From Dichotomicrobium sp964540795 (GTDB lineage Bacteria > Pseudomonadota > Alphaproteobacteria > Rhizobiales > Rhodomicrobiaceae): a DNA stretch of 64,000 nt. A model generated the notes under the pieces. That model saw only the letters and a list, made by a program, of their open reading frames with translations, ran no database searches and had not been told where the DNA came from. The translations under genes and the position numbers were made by a program. Location: the NCBI GenBank assembly GCA_964540795.1, contig CAZINX010000005.1:116610-180609 (forward strand). The letters are read 5' to 3'. Shown here one piece after another: positions 24,174-32,329 of the stretch. Positions within the stretch are counted from its first letter, which is position 1. The number at the start of each line of letters is the position of its first letter.

Positions 24174-25553
24174 TTACTCCGGCAGCGCATCGAGGATGCT
24201 GCGGACCAGCCGCGCATGGTCGAAGCGCTCCTGGTCCCGCGTCAGGCCGAGCCGCACGATGACGGTCTCGCGCGACGGGATCACCGCGACCATCTGGCCA
24301 TCGTGACCGAGGAAATAAAAGTCATCCTCGGGGATCGCCGCGATGGCCTCGGGATCGTTGTGGGGCGGGGGTTCCAGCCAGACATGCGCGCCGTAAGCGC
24401 CGCCGCTGCCGGGCGAAGGCTCCAGCGTGTAGTCGAGCCAGTCTTCGGCAAAGATCGTTTGGTCGTTCCACCTCCCGCCGCGCAGGTAAAGCAGGCCGAG
24501 CCGCGCCCAGTCCCGCGCCGACGCATATACATAGGACGAGCCGACGAGCGTGCCGGCTGCATCCGGCTCGAAAACGGCTGTATGCAGACCAAGCGGCGCG
24601 AACAACAGTTCATGCGCGGCGGCGGTCCCGCCCGCGGCGTCCTGCACTGCTTTCGCGAGGATGTTCGACGTGCCGCTGGAATAGTGCCAGCAGGCGCCGG
24701 GAGCGCACTCCGGCGGCTTATCGGCTGCAAACGCCGCCTTGTCGCCGCGCAGAAACAGCATGACGCGGACGTCGCTCAACATCCCGACATAACTCTCGTC
24801 GAATTGCAGGCCGCTGCTCATGCGCAGCAGATTATCCAGCGTGATCTCCTGGCGCGCATCGCTGGGGCCTTGCCACTGATCCAGCTCCACGGGCAGAGCC
24901 GCCTTGATCTCTCCGCGCGCGGCAAGCGCGCCGGCAAGCGCATTCGTCACGCTCTTGGCCATCGACCAGCCGAGCTGCGGCGTCTCCTGGGTGAAGCCTT
25001 CCGCATATTGCTCGGCGACGAGCCGGCCTTGATGCACGACGACGATCGCGCGCGTCCGCTTCAAATTGTCCGGGTCATCCTCTGCGAAGGCCTCGTCAAG
25101 AGCGGCGTCAAGCGCCTCGCGGTTTTCCGGCGGCAGCGCCTCGGCGGCGAACCGTCCGCCTTCGGGCCACAGCGCGTCCTGAGGCGGCGGCGCTATCGGC
25201 TTCAGCGGGCGTGGCGCATGTTCAGGCCGGTCCGCCTCCAGCGCCAGGTGACAGCCGTATCCATTGCGATAGACCGCCCGCTGCGCGGCGAAGCCGCTCG
25301 GCACCCAGACATCGACCGCCTGCGTTTCGCTGTCGACTGCGCTGGAATAAAGGCCGAGCAGGCTGGACTGATCCGCTCGCACATCCTCGGCGATCACCTC
25401 ATCCGCCGGGCGGCCAGACACAAAAACGCCGGAGCAGAGCATCTTGGCGTAATAACCCGCGCCGATCATCAGCACCTGTTGAAGCCGATATGAACCGAAC
25501 ACCGCGGCCGCGGCGACCACGACGATCAAGCCGTATTTGAGAACCCGTTTCAC
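24174..25553 (-). CDS. Serine hydrolase, class C beta-lactamase family
   Basis: A 459-residue exported hydrolase: an N-terminal membrane or signal helix (LKYGLIVVVAAAAVFGSY), then the class C fold with the SxxK motif in LGWSMAKSVTNALAGAL, the YxS/N-type motif in ACWHYSSGTSNILAKAV, SSYVYASARDWARLGLLYL and a C-terminal FLGHDGQMVAVIP that replaces the usual HTG/KTG. This pattern is that of 6-aminohexanoate-dimer hydrolase and related esterases rather than true beta-lactamases. Its substrate is unknown; it is monocistronic. Confidence 0.88.
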   Translation of the reverse strand: MKRVLKYGLIVVVAAAAVFGSYRLQQVLMIGAGYYAKMLCSGVFVSGRPADEVIAEDVRADQSSLLGLYSSAVDSETQAVDVWVPSGFAAQRAVYRNGYGCHLALEADRPEHAPRPLKPIAPPPQDALWPEGGRFAAEALPPENREALDAALDEAFAEDDPDNLKRTRAIVVVHQGRLVAEQYAEGFTQETPQLGWSMAKSVTNALAGALAARGEIKAALPVELDQWQGPSDARQEITLDNLLRMSSGLQFDESYVGMLSDVRVMLFLRGDKAAFAADKPPECAPGACWHYSSGTSNILAKAVQDAAGGTAAAHELLFAPLGLHTAVFEPDAAGTLVGSSYVYASARDWARLGLLYLRGGRWNDQTIFAEDWLDYTLEPSPGSGGAYGAHVWLEPPPHNDPEAIAAIPEDDFYFLGHDGQMVAVIPSRETVIVRLGLTRDQERFDHARLVRSILDALPE

Positions 25554-25805
25554 GCGGCCACCCCCGTTGATGCCGGCCCTTCGCGCGCCTGACAGTTAAC
25601 TATTCGCTCCATGCCCTCCAGCCAAGGCCCGAATGCGCCGCATGAACGCGTTGCGCCGCAAGCTGATCGAATTGCCACGCTCGACCCGCGTTCAAGATAT
25701 GGTTAAGAGAATCGGCTAGCCGCGAATGGACGCTTCGCTTAGGCTAGCGCCGCTCGCGGGAGGCACGCTGTCAGCCGCCTTCCGGTCGGCGGGGGAGTTC
25801 AGGGT

Positions 25806-26981
25806 ATGACACCGGGTATTCGCGCAACCGTCTTCATCATCTTTGCGATTCTGGGCGCATCGTTCCTCAGCGTGCTGGGCGCGCTGATCTACGAGTTTCC
25901 CGAGAACTGGCGTGAGATCGCCACGCTCTACAGCCAGCTTTTCCTGTTCTTCCCGACGTTCGGAATTCTGGCGCTATGCGCGTTTTATTTCCCGGCGTGC
26001 ATCTTCCTTGACATGTACTGGAATCACGTCACCGCAGGCAAGGCGCGGGTGTTCATCGGCGGCATTGCTCTGGCGGTTGGCTCCTTCTTCCTCGCGCAAA
26101 TGCTGCTCCAAGGCGTCCCGGCCATCTGGCAGGTCGCGCCTCAGACATTGCAGGCCGATCGGGGCGAGCCCGCGGGCTGCAGTGAAAACCAGTCGTGCGC
26201 GCGGATGCCGACCCTGGAGGCCATATCGCTGGTTCGCGAGGCTTCCCGCAACCGGATGGGACTCGCGGCCTTTGGGCGCGATTGCTCCGTGCAGGACGAT
26301 CCCTACCTGCCGGTTCCCGAAAGTTTCGACGAGCCGCGCTTCTGCTTCGCAAACGGACAGATGACGGCGGGCGCGGAATGCTGCGCGGCGCAGGAGCGCT
26401 TCCGCGAGCACATGCGAGAGATGCATTCGTCCGCTGGCAACCAGACCTTGACAAGCGTGGTCCATGCGGGGGCGCTGCCGTTCATCATATTCTTCCTGCT
26501 GGTGCTGTTCGTCATAGGGCTGATGCTGGTTATCCGGCGCCGCTCGCTGGGCGAATTCTATGGCAAACATCTGAACCGAATAGAGCGGGGCGTGCTCGTG
26601 GGCGCGTTCGCCATGATGTTCTGGCCGTTGTCTAACCACGCTTACATACAGTCAACCGCCGTCCTGTTCGGCGGATCGAGCCGCAGCCTGTTCGTCATGC
26701 TCGCCCCGGGGTTCAGTTTTCTTTTCGGACTCTGGTCATTGATGCTGCTGTTTTTCTTTCTGCGCCGCTACCGCGAGGACATCGAGCTTGTCGGCAAGAT
26801 TGGCGGCATCATCATCAGCGCGGTCGCGTTCCTGCGCTACGATGAACTGGTCGGCTATTTCGAGCGGCTGGCAGGCTCCGGCGCGGATTCGCTCAGCCTT
26901 GGCTTCCTTGGCGCGATCCTGCTGACGGCCTTCCTCCAACTCATCATCTGGCGCAGCTACGACCGCGAACTACGCCACTGA
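25806..26981 (+). CDS. Multi-pass membrane protein of unknown function
   Basis: The 391 residues show about eight hydrophobic helices: three at the N-terminus (TVFIIFAILGASFLSVLGAL, LFLFFPTFGILALCAFYF, VFIGGIALAVGSFFLAQMLL), a periplasmic loop of about 110 residues with six cysteines (GCSENQSC, DCS, FCFANG, ECCAAQ), and four or five more helices towards the C-terminus. The Cys-rich loop suggests disulfides in an exported domain. No family is recognised. It stands alone, 250 bp from the serine hydrolase, and a GGGGGAG site precedes the ATG. Confidence 0.75.
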   Translation: MTPGIRATVFIIFAILGASFLSVLGALIYEFPENWREIATLYSQLFLFFPTFGILALCAFYFPACIFLDMYWNHVTAGKARVFIGGIALAVGSFFLAQMLLQGVPAIWQVAPQTLQADRGEPAGCSENQSCARMPTLEAISLVREASRNRMGLAAFGRDCSVQDDPYLPVPESFDEPRFCFANGQMTAGAECCAAQERFREHMREMHSSAGNQTLTSVVHAGALPFIIFFLLVLFVIGLMLVIRRRSLGEFYGKHLNRIERGVLVGAFAMMFWPLSNHAYIQSTAVLFGGSSRSLFVMLAPGFSFLFGLWSLMLLFFFLRRYREDIELVGKIGGIIISAVAFLRYDELVGYFERLAGSGADSLSLGFLGAILLTAFLQLIIWRSYDRELRH

Positions 26982-27076
26982 CCGGCGATGCCGACACGCT
27001 TTCCGCACATGCGCACCAATCCAGCGTCGCAATGCGAGCGTTTACACAGACAGCAGACCTCAGAGGGATCGACCTG

Positions 27077-27481
27077 ATGCAATACCTGGCCGCTTACGTC
27101 GCGACGGCTGTCGTGTTCCTGTTCATTGATTATCTGTGGCTCGCGCACATCGCCAAGAACTTCTACTTTTCGCGGCTGGGGCATCTGCTGGCGGACAATC
27201 CCAATCTGGGCGTCGCGGCGATCTTCTATGCGGTCTATGTGATCGGGGTCGTGATCTTCGCGGTCGCGCCCGCGCTGCAAGGGGGCACATGGAAGACAGC
27301 GCTGATCTATGGCGCGCTGTTCGGCTTCTTCTGCTATGCGACCTACGACTTCACCAATCTCGCAACGTTGCGAGACTGGCCGATAACGGTGGCCATCATC
27401 GACGTGATCTGGGGCACCGTGCTCACGGGCACATCCGCCCTGCTGGGCTATCTGATCGTCAGGCAGTTCTATCCGGGCTAG
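27077..27481 (+). CDS. DUF2177 family membrane protein
   Basis: A 134-residue, four-helix membrane protein with the family marks FLFIDYLWLAHIAKNFY, NLGVAAIFYAVYVIGVVIFAV, YGALFGFFCYATYDFTNLATLRDWP and IDVIWGTVLTG. The function of DUF2177 is unknown. The ATG at 27077 has a GAGGGA site and starts directly before the first helix. Its 3' end overlaps the convergent slcC gene by 23 bp. Confidence 0.87.
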   Translation: MQYLAAYVATAVVFLFIDYLWLAHIAKNFYFSRLGHLLADNPNLGVAAIFYAVYVIGVVIFAVAPALQGGTWKTALIYGALFGFFCYATYDFTNLATLRDWPITVAIIDVIWGTVLTGTSALLGYLIVRQFYPG

Positions 27482-28403
27482 CCAGCGCCTGAAGGACGTT
27501 GCGCGATGTAACCTCGCTCACGCGCGCGTTCGACTCCTCCGTGACGCCGGCGATGTGCGGCGTGAGGATCACGTTCGCCAGCCCGGAAAACAGCCCGGCC
27601 GCGGCGGCGTCGATCGGCTCGGTTTCGAAAACGTCGAGCGCCGCCCCGGCCAGACGCCCCTCGCGCAGGGCCGCCGCCAGCGCCCGCTCATCCACGATGC
27701 CGCCGCGCGCGGTGTTGATAAGGATCGCCGAGGGCTTCATCCGCGCCAGCGCCGCCTCGCCGAGCAGGCCGCGCGTTTCCTCGTTGAGCGGCAGGTGAAG
27801 GCTGAGGATATCGCTGCTCGCCAGCAGTTCCTCGAAGGTCATCCGCCGCGCCTCAGTCTGCCAGCGCGGGGCATCGTGGGGGATGCCGGGATCAAAGGCG
27901 GCCATGTCCATTCCGAACACCCGCGCCCGCGTCGCCACCGCCCGGCCGATCGCGCCGAACCCGAGCAGGCCAAGTTGCTTGCCTTCCAGCTGCCGGCCGA
28001 TGAGCCGCTCGCGCGGCCATTCGCCCGCCGTCAAACGGGGCGTCGCATCAAACGCGCCGCGCAGCAGGACCAGGGCCGCACCAATGACGTATTCCGCCAC
28101 CGCCGCGGCATTGGCGCCGAGTGCAGGCAGCACGTTGATCCCGCGCGCCTCGCAGGCCGCCACGTCGATATTGTCCAACCCCACGCCGAGACGCCCGACT
28201 GCTTCCAGCAGCGCCGCCGCGTCAAGCACTGCCCCACGCACTTGCGTCTTGTTGCGCACGATGAGCGCACGCGCGTCCACGAGCACCGCAGCAAGGTCGT
28301 CAGCGCGCTCCCACAGCGTCGGGTCATAGTGGACGGAGTGATGCGCCTCCAGGAGCAAGAGCGCCTCTGGCGTCATGAACTCGCTGACGACGATCTCGGC
28401 CAT
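27459..28403 (-). CDS. slcC: (S)-sulfolactate dehydrogenase (D-2-hydroxyacid dehydrogenase family)
   Basis: The 314-residue protein is a D-isomer-type 2-hydroxyacid dehydrogenase: an NAD motif LGLLGFGAIGRAVATRA, the catalytic Arg segment ILINTARGGIVDE, the Glu in DVFETEPI and the His in ILTPHIAGVTEES. The specific call comes from the context: it is the third gene of suyA-suyB-slcC and faces suyR-comC, which is the gene set of sulfolactate degradation. It should oxidise (S)-3-sulfolactate to 3-sulfopyruvate with NAD+. By sequence alone it could be any hydroxyacid dehydrogenase. A 46-bp gap separates it from suyB. Confidence 0.8.
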   Translation of the reverse strand: MAEIVVSEFMTPEALLLLEAHHSVHYDPTLWERADDLAAVLVDARALIVRNKTQVRGAVLDAAALLEAVGRLGVGLDNIDVAACEARGINVLPALGANAAAVAEYVIGAALVLLRGAFDATPRLTAGEWPRERLIGRQLEGKQLGLLGFGAIGRAVATRARVFGMDMAAFDPGIPHDAPRWQTEARRMTFEELLASSDILSLHLPLNEETRGLLGEAALARMKPSAILINTARGGIVDERALAAALREGRLAGAALDVFETEPIDAAAAGLFSGLANVILTPHIAGVTEESNARVSEVTSRNVLQALASPDRTA

Positions 28404-28449
28404 GCGGTTTCCAGAAAGGCGGCGGGGGATCGGCCCCCGCCATGCGCCG

Positions 28450-29619
28450 TCACGCGCTGCGATAGAGCTTGGTCATCACCAGCTCGCGGTGTCCCAGCGC
28501 CTCCGCAGCCGTCATCCGGCCATTCGCGGTGCGGATCACCATGTCGATCAGCGCGTCGCCCGCCTGGTCCAGCGTCATCTCGCGCCGCAGAATGCCGGAA
28601 ACGTCCACGTCAATATGCTCGGACATAGTGCGGACCGTGCGCGGATTGGCGCTGATCTTCACGACCGGCAGGATCGGGTTGCCGACGACATTACCCTGGC
28701 CGGTTGGGAAAGTGTGCACGACGTATCCTGCTGCAGCCATCAGCGTCACGCACTCTGCCGCCGCCGAGGACGTGTCCATGAAATAAAGCCCCGGCCCCTT
28801 GGCGGGCGCTTCCGCCGGCTTCAGCACGTCGATATAGGTACACGCGCGGCCGATCTTTTCCAGATTGCCGAGAGCCTTCTCCTCGATGGTGGTCAGGCCG
28901 CCTTCAATGTTGCCCTTGGTCGGCTGCGAGTCGGACAGATCGGAGGTCTTGTACGGCTCGATGACCTCATCCTGATAGGCCTGGAACGTGGCCATGAACT
29001 TCTCGGCGATCTCTGGCGAGGCCGCGCGCGCCTTGCAGATATGCTCCGCGCCTGTGATCTCGGAGGTCTCCCCGAACACGCCGTGGATGCCTTGCGGGAT
29101 CAGCTTGTCGTACATGTTGCCGACAGTGGGGCAGGAGCCGAGGCCGGTCGTCGTGTCGGACTCGCCGCACTTGGTCGAGACCCACAGATCGCTGATCGGG
29201 CATTCCTCGCGCTGAAGCTCGCTCGCCCAGTGAACGAAATCCTTGGCTTTGCGCGAGGCGTCGGCGATGGTCTTGATGTCGCCATTCTGCTCGATCGAAA
29301 AGGCGGCCACCGGCTTGCCTGTCGCGGCGATGCCCTCGGCGACCTTGCCGGTCCAGCCCGGCTCGATGCCGATTACGATGCAGGCCGCGACATTCGGGTT
29401 CGCGCCAATGCCGATGATGGTGCGGAAGTGCAAATCGAGGTCTTCGCCGAATTGAAGACGCCCGTAGGAGTGCGGCAGCGCCAGTGTGCCCTGAATATTC
29501 TTTGCCACGTTTTCGCACGCAGCGTTGGAGATGTCGTCGACTGGAAGGATCGCGACATGATTGCGCACGCCGACCCGCCCATTCTCACGCCGGTAGCCAA
29601 GAAATTTCCGATTGCTCAT
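28450..29619 (-). CDS. suyB: (2R)-3-sulfolactate sulfo-lyase, large (beta) subunit
   Basis: Belongs to the UxaA/altronate dehydratase superfamily. The 389 residues start GYRRENGRVGVRNHVAILPVDDISNAA, followed by LPHSYGRLQFGEDL, GANPNVAACIVIGIEPGW and the cysteine motif STKCGESDTTTGLGSCPTVG, and end in FPTGQGNVVGNPILPVVKI. These are the features of SuyB. With SuyA it splits (R)-sulfolactate into pyruvate and sulfite, releasing the sulfonate sulfur. A perfect AGGAGGT site precedes the ATG; suyA ends 9 bp upstream. Confidence 0.92.
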   Translation of the reverse strand: MSNRKFLGYRRENGRVGVRNHVAILPVDDISNAACENVAKNIQGTLALPHSYGRLQFGEDLDLHFRTIIGIGANPNVAACIVIGIEPGWTGKVAEGIAATGKPVAAFSIEQNGDIKTIADASRKAKDFVHWASELQREECPISDLWVSTKCGESDTTTGLGSCPTVGNMYDKLIPQGIHGVFGETSEITGAEHICKARAASPEIAEKFMATFQAYQDEVIEPYKTSDLSDSQPTKGNIEGGLTTIEEKALGNLEKIGRACTYIDVLKPAEAPAKGPGLYFMDTSSAAAECVTLMAAAGYVVHTFPTGQGNVVGNPILPVVKISANPRTVRTMSEHIDVDVSGILRREMTLDQAGDALIDMVIRTANGRMTAAEALGHRELVMTKLYRSA

Positions 29620-29628
29620 AATGACCTC

Positions 29629-29916
29629 CTACCAGCGTTTCGTTTTCAGGTTGTGTGTATGCACATGCTCGCCGGTCTCGGCGTCGCCAACCATGCGGCC
29701 GATATCCTCGCCGTATTTGATGACCGTGTCGCCTTCCTTGAGGTCGGTCAGGGCGACCTTGTGACCTATCGGGATGTCGTCCTGCGCCGTCACCGAGACT
29801 TCGGAGTCGTTTTCCGTGATGACGCCCATCATGGGCGTGCCGGCCGTCAGCCCTTCGACAACGACCACGCCTACGTTATCCTTGGGCGAGTGAACGAGAA
29901 AGTGGGGAGTGGGCAC
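29629..29916 (-). CDS. suyA: (2R)-3-sulfolactate sulfo-lyase, small (alpha) subunit
   Basis: A 95-residue SAF-domain protein: PHFLVHSPKDNVGVVVVEGLTAG, then ITAKDD-like VTAQDDIPIGHKVALTDLKEGDTVIKYGEDIG, ending HVHTHNLKTKRW. The start, middle and TKRW end are characteristic of SuyA. It pairs with SuyB in the sulfo-lyase. The start is GTG behind AGGAGG. First gene of suyAB-slcC, transcribed away from a perfect palindrome at 29955-29968 that lies between it and suyR. Confidence 0.92.
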   Translation of the reverse strand: MPTPHFLVHSPKDNVGVVVVEGLTAGTPMMGVITENDSEVSVTAQDDIPIGHKVALTDLKEGDTVIKYGEDIGRMVGDAETGEHVHTHNLKTKRW

Positions 29917-29954
29917 CTGCGCCTCCTGTAGCGGTGTTCTGGACGAAGTGATAT

Positions 29955-29968
29955 ATCTTATATAAGAT
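29955..29968. promoter_or_regulatory. Perfect 14-bp palindrome, candidate SuyR operator
   Basis: ATCTTATATAAGAT is its own reverse complement and is very AT-rich in a GC-rich region. It lies in the 116-bp gap between the divergent suyA and suyR genes. GntR-family regulators bind short AT-centred palindromes, so this is the likely site through which SuyR controls both transcripts. It may overlap a promoter -10 box on either strand. Confidence 0.6.
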
Positions 29969-30032
29969 TTTTGCTATCGCGTGCGGCGCGCCAAGTCAAT
30001 CGCTTACGCGCCGGTGATGAAAGGTCCACGCC

Positions 30033-30746
30033 GTGGAAAAGCTCGACGCGCAGCCCCTGTATACCCGCGTGAAGCGCGCACTGGCCGAGCGCATTCTGTC
30101 GGGCATCTGGCCGCCGGGGCGGCTGCTGCCCAACGAGTTTCAGCTTGCCGAAGAATTCGGCGTCAGCCAGGGCACCGTGCGCAAGGCGCTGGACGCGCTC
30201 GCCGCCGAGAATCTGGTGGAGCGCCACCAGGGGCGCGGCACCTTCGTCGCGCGGCATACCTCGGACACGGTGCATTTCCGCTTCTTCCAGCTCTACGACG
30301 CCGGCGGGCGCATTCAGCCGGAGAGCCGCGATGTGCGCATCGCCGTGGCCGAGCCGGACGGGCGGGAGCGCGCGGCGCTGGCGCTTGCGCCGGAGGATCG
30401 CGTGATCCAGATCGCCCGTACGCGCACGCATGAGGGCCTGCCGATCCTCGACGAGCGGATTTCGCTGTCCGAAACGCTTTTCGCAGGTCTGCTGGAGTAC
30501 GAAACGATACCGAACACGCTGTATGACGTTTACCAGACCGATTTCGGCATCACTGTCGCGCGGGTGGAGGAGAATCTGCGCGCCGCGCCAGCGAGCGAAC
30601 GCACCGCCCGCCGCCTCGACTGCCGGGTCGGTGCGCCGGTCCTGGCAATCGAGCGGGTCGCCTTCGACTACAGCAACCGGCCGGTCGAGTGGCGCGTGAG
30701 CCATTGCCTCACAGACTCCGTCTTCTATCACAACACCCTGAGATAA
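30033..30746 (+). CDS. suyR: GntR/HutC-type transcriptional regulator of sulfolactate genes
   Basis: The 237-residue protein has the GntR N-terminal winged helix (about 8-75: PLYTRVKRALAERILSGIWPPGRLLPNEFQLAEEFGVSQGTVRKALDALAAENLVERHQGRGTFV). The UTRA effector domain of the HutC subfamily follows (about 95-237, with ERAALALAPEDRVIQIARTRTHEGLPILDERISLS). It starts at GTG after an AAAGG site. It is divergent from suyAB-slcC, 10 bp ahead of comC, and probably senses sulfolactate or sulfopyruvate; the ligand is inferred from context. Confidence 0.85.
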   Translation: MEKLDAQPLYTRVKRALAERILSGIWPPGRLLPNEFQLAEEFGVSQGTVRKALDALAAENLVERHQGRGTFVARHTSDTVHFRFFQLYDAGGRIQPESRDVRIAVAEPDGRERAALALAPEDRVIQIARTRTHEGLPILDERISLSETLFAGLLEYETIPNTLYDVYQTDFGITVARVEENLRAAPASERTARRLDCRVGAPVLAIERVAFDYSNRPVEWRVSHCLTDSVFYHNTLR

Positions 30747-30756
30747 TGAGCCGCGT

Positions 30757-31761
30757 ATGAGCGAGGTCACAATTTCAATCGCCGAAGCGCGCCACCGGGT
30801 CGAGAAAACGCTGATGGCGAGCGGCGTTACCGCTGACAACGCCGAGTCGGTGGCGCGCGCGCTGGTCGAAGCGGAGATCGACGGGCAAAGCGGGCACGGG
30901 CTGAGGCGCGTGGCATCCTATGCCGCGCAGGCCGCGGCGGGCAAGGTCGATGGCCATGCCGTGCCGGTGATCCGCGAGGCCGCGCCGGGCGCGCTGCGTG
31001 TCGATGTCGCCAATGGCTTTTATTATCCGGCCTTCGACCGGGTGGCGGGGCATCTGCCGCGGATGGCGCGGGCGCAGGGCATTGCCATGGCCGGCTTCTA
31101 TCGCTCGCATCATTGCGGCGTGGCCGGGCACAGCGTCGAGCGGCTGGCAGATGAGCGGTGCGTCGCGCTGATGTTCGCGAATACGCCGGCGGCGATGGCG
31201 CCGTGGGGCGGGGCCTCGCGCCTGTTCGGCACAAATCCCATTGCGTTCGCCGCGCCGCTCCCCGATCGCGAGCCGCTGGTGATCGACCTGTCGCTCTCGA
31301 AAGTGGCGCGCGGCAAGATCGTCGCGGCGGCCGAGCGCGGCGAGCCCATCCCCGAGGGCTGGGCCGTCGATGCCGATGGGCAGCCGACGATCGATCCGGC
31401 CCGCGCCGTCGCGGGTTCGATGCTGCCGTTTGGCGAGGCGAAAGGGTCGGCGCTCGCGCTGATGGTCGAGCTGCTGGCGGCGGGCCTGACCGGCGGGCGC
31501 TATGCGCGGGAGGCGACGTCTTTCCTCGATGCCGAGGGCGCACCGCCGGAAACAGGACAGCTCATCATCGCAATCGACGCGACAACGCTCAGCGCAGACG
31601 CGCCCGCGCGTTTCGCGGAGCTGGCAAGCTGGATCGAAGCGGATGGCGATGCGCGTTTGCCCGGCGCGCGCAGGCTGGAGAGGCGCGCAAAGGTCGAGCG
31701 CGAGGGGCTGAAGATCGACACCGCACTGCTGGAAGCGCTGCGCGGGGAGGGAAATGTCTGA
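30757..31761 (+). CDS. comC: (R)-sulfolactate dehydrogenase (malate/L-lactate dehydrogenase family)
   Basis: The 334-residue protein is an LDH2/MDH2-type dehydrogenase: ALVEAEIDGQSGHGLRRVASYA, the catalytic SHHCGVAGHSVERLA, GGASRLFGTNPIAFAAPLP, VIDLSLSKVARGKI and PFGEAKGSALALMVELLA. In sulfolactate degraders ComC reduces 3-sulfopyruvate to (R)-sulfolactate, the only enantiomer that SuyAB can cleave. With SlcC it therefore inverts (S)-sulfolactate. It follows suyR by 10 bp, so the two are one transcript. Confidence 0.85.
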   Translation: MSEVTISIAEARHRVEKTLMASGVTADNAESVARALVEAEIDGQSGHGLRRVASYAAQAAAGKVDGHAVPVIREAAPGALRVDVANGFYYPAFDRVAGHLPRMARAQGIAMAGFYRSHHCGVAGHSVERLADERCVALMFANTPAAMAPWGGASRLFGTNPIAFAAPLPDREPLVIDLSLSKVARGKIVAAAERGEPIPEGWAVDADGQPTIDPARAVAGSMLPFGEAKGSALALMVELLAAGLTGGRYAREATSFLDAEGAPPETGQLIIAIDATTLSADAPARFAELASWIEADGDARLPGARRLERRAKVEREGLKIDTALLEALRGEGNV

Positions 31762-31770
31762 ACCGGACCG

Positions 31771-32115
31771 CTAGTCGACAACGAATTCGAAGCGGAAATA
31801 GCCCGGCGAGGTGAATTTGTCGCGCTGATGCTCCCAGAAATCGAGATAGACGCGACGGAGCGTATATTCGCAGGTGATCTCGCAGTCGTGCCAGTTGCCG
31901 CCCGGCGTCATGACCTGGTCGCCCACCGGGCCGCGGCGGACCGGCGCGACTACTGCGCGGGAGCTATAGAAACTTTCGGCGTGTACATGCCGATAGATCG
32001 GGCCGTAGTCGGCTTCGTGATAGCGCGCGCCGGCATTGCCGGCTTCCGGCACGCCAGAGATCGCCGCGAGCGTCAGGACCGCCGTGAAGATCGCTCCCGT
32101 CCTGAGGTGCACCAT
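31771..32115 (-). CDS. Small secreted protein of unknown function
   Basis: A signal peptide (HLRTGAIFTAVLTLAAISGVPEAGNA) is followed by about 85 residues rich in Tyr, His and Arg with two cysteines in WHDCEITCEYTLRRVYLDFWEHQRDKFTSP. A soluble periplasmic product with one disulfide is likely. No family recognised. The ATG at 32115 with AGGAG 7 bases upstream is preferred over an open frame back to 32163. It converges with comC, 9 bp apart, and probably has no functional link. Confidence 0.72.
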   Translation of the reverse strand: MVHLRTGAIFTAVLTLAAISGVPEAGNAGARYHEADYGPIYRHVHAESFYSSRAVVAPVRRGPVGDQVMTPGGNWHDCEITCEYTLRRVYLDFWEHQRDKFTSPGYFRFEFVVD

Positions 32116-32329
32116 CACACATCTCCTCGTGCCGCCGGAATTCATCTTGCCCTCGTTCAACATGCGCGCAAAAGGTTAACGTCCGCAGGACAGGAATCAA
32201 CAGAAACCTTTGTGACAACATGCTGCGCGGGAAGGCTTACAATTTCCTTAAAAATGCGATGGTTTTGTGATCGTAACGATCGGGAGCGCCGCATTTACGC
32301 CCGCACAGCGCCCAGCTTCGACAACGGGG

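Noticed and set aside
24168..25493. 441-codon plus-strand frame opposite the serine hydrolase
   Set aside because: The minus-strand protein has the SxxK and Tyr motifs of its family; the antisense has none.
28375..29931. 518-codon plus-strand frame opposite suyB and suyA
   Set aside because: Shadow of two recognisable genes with good ribosome sites on the minus strand.
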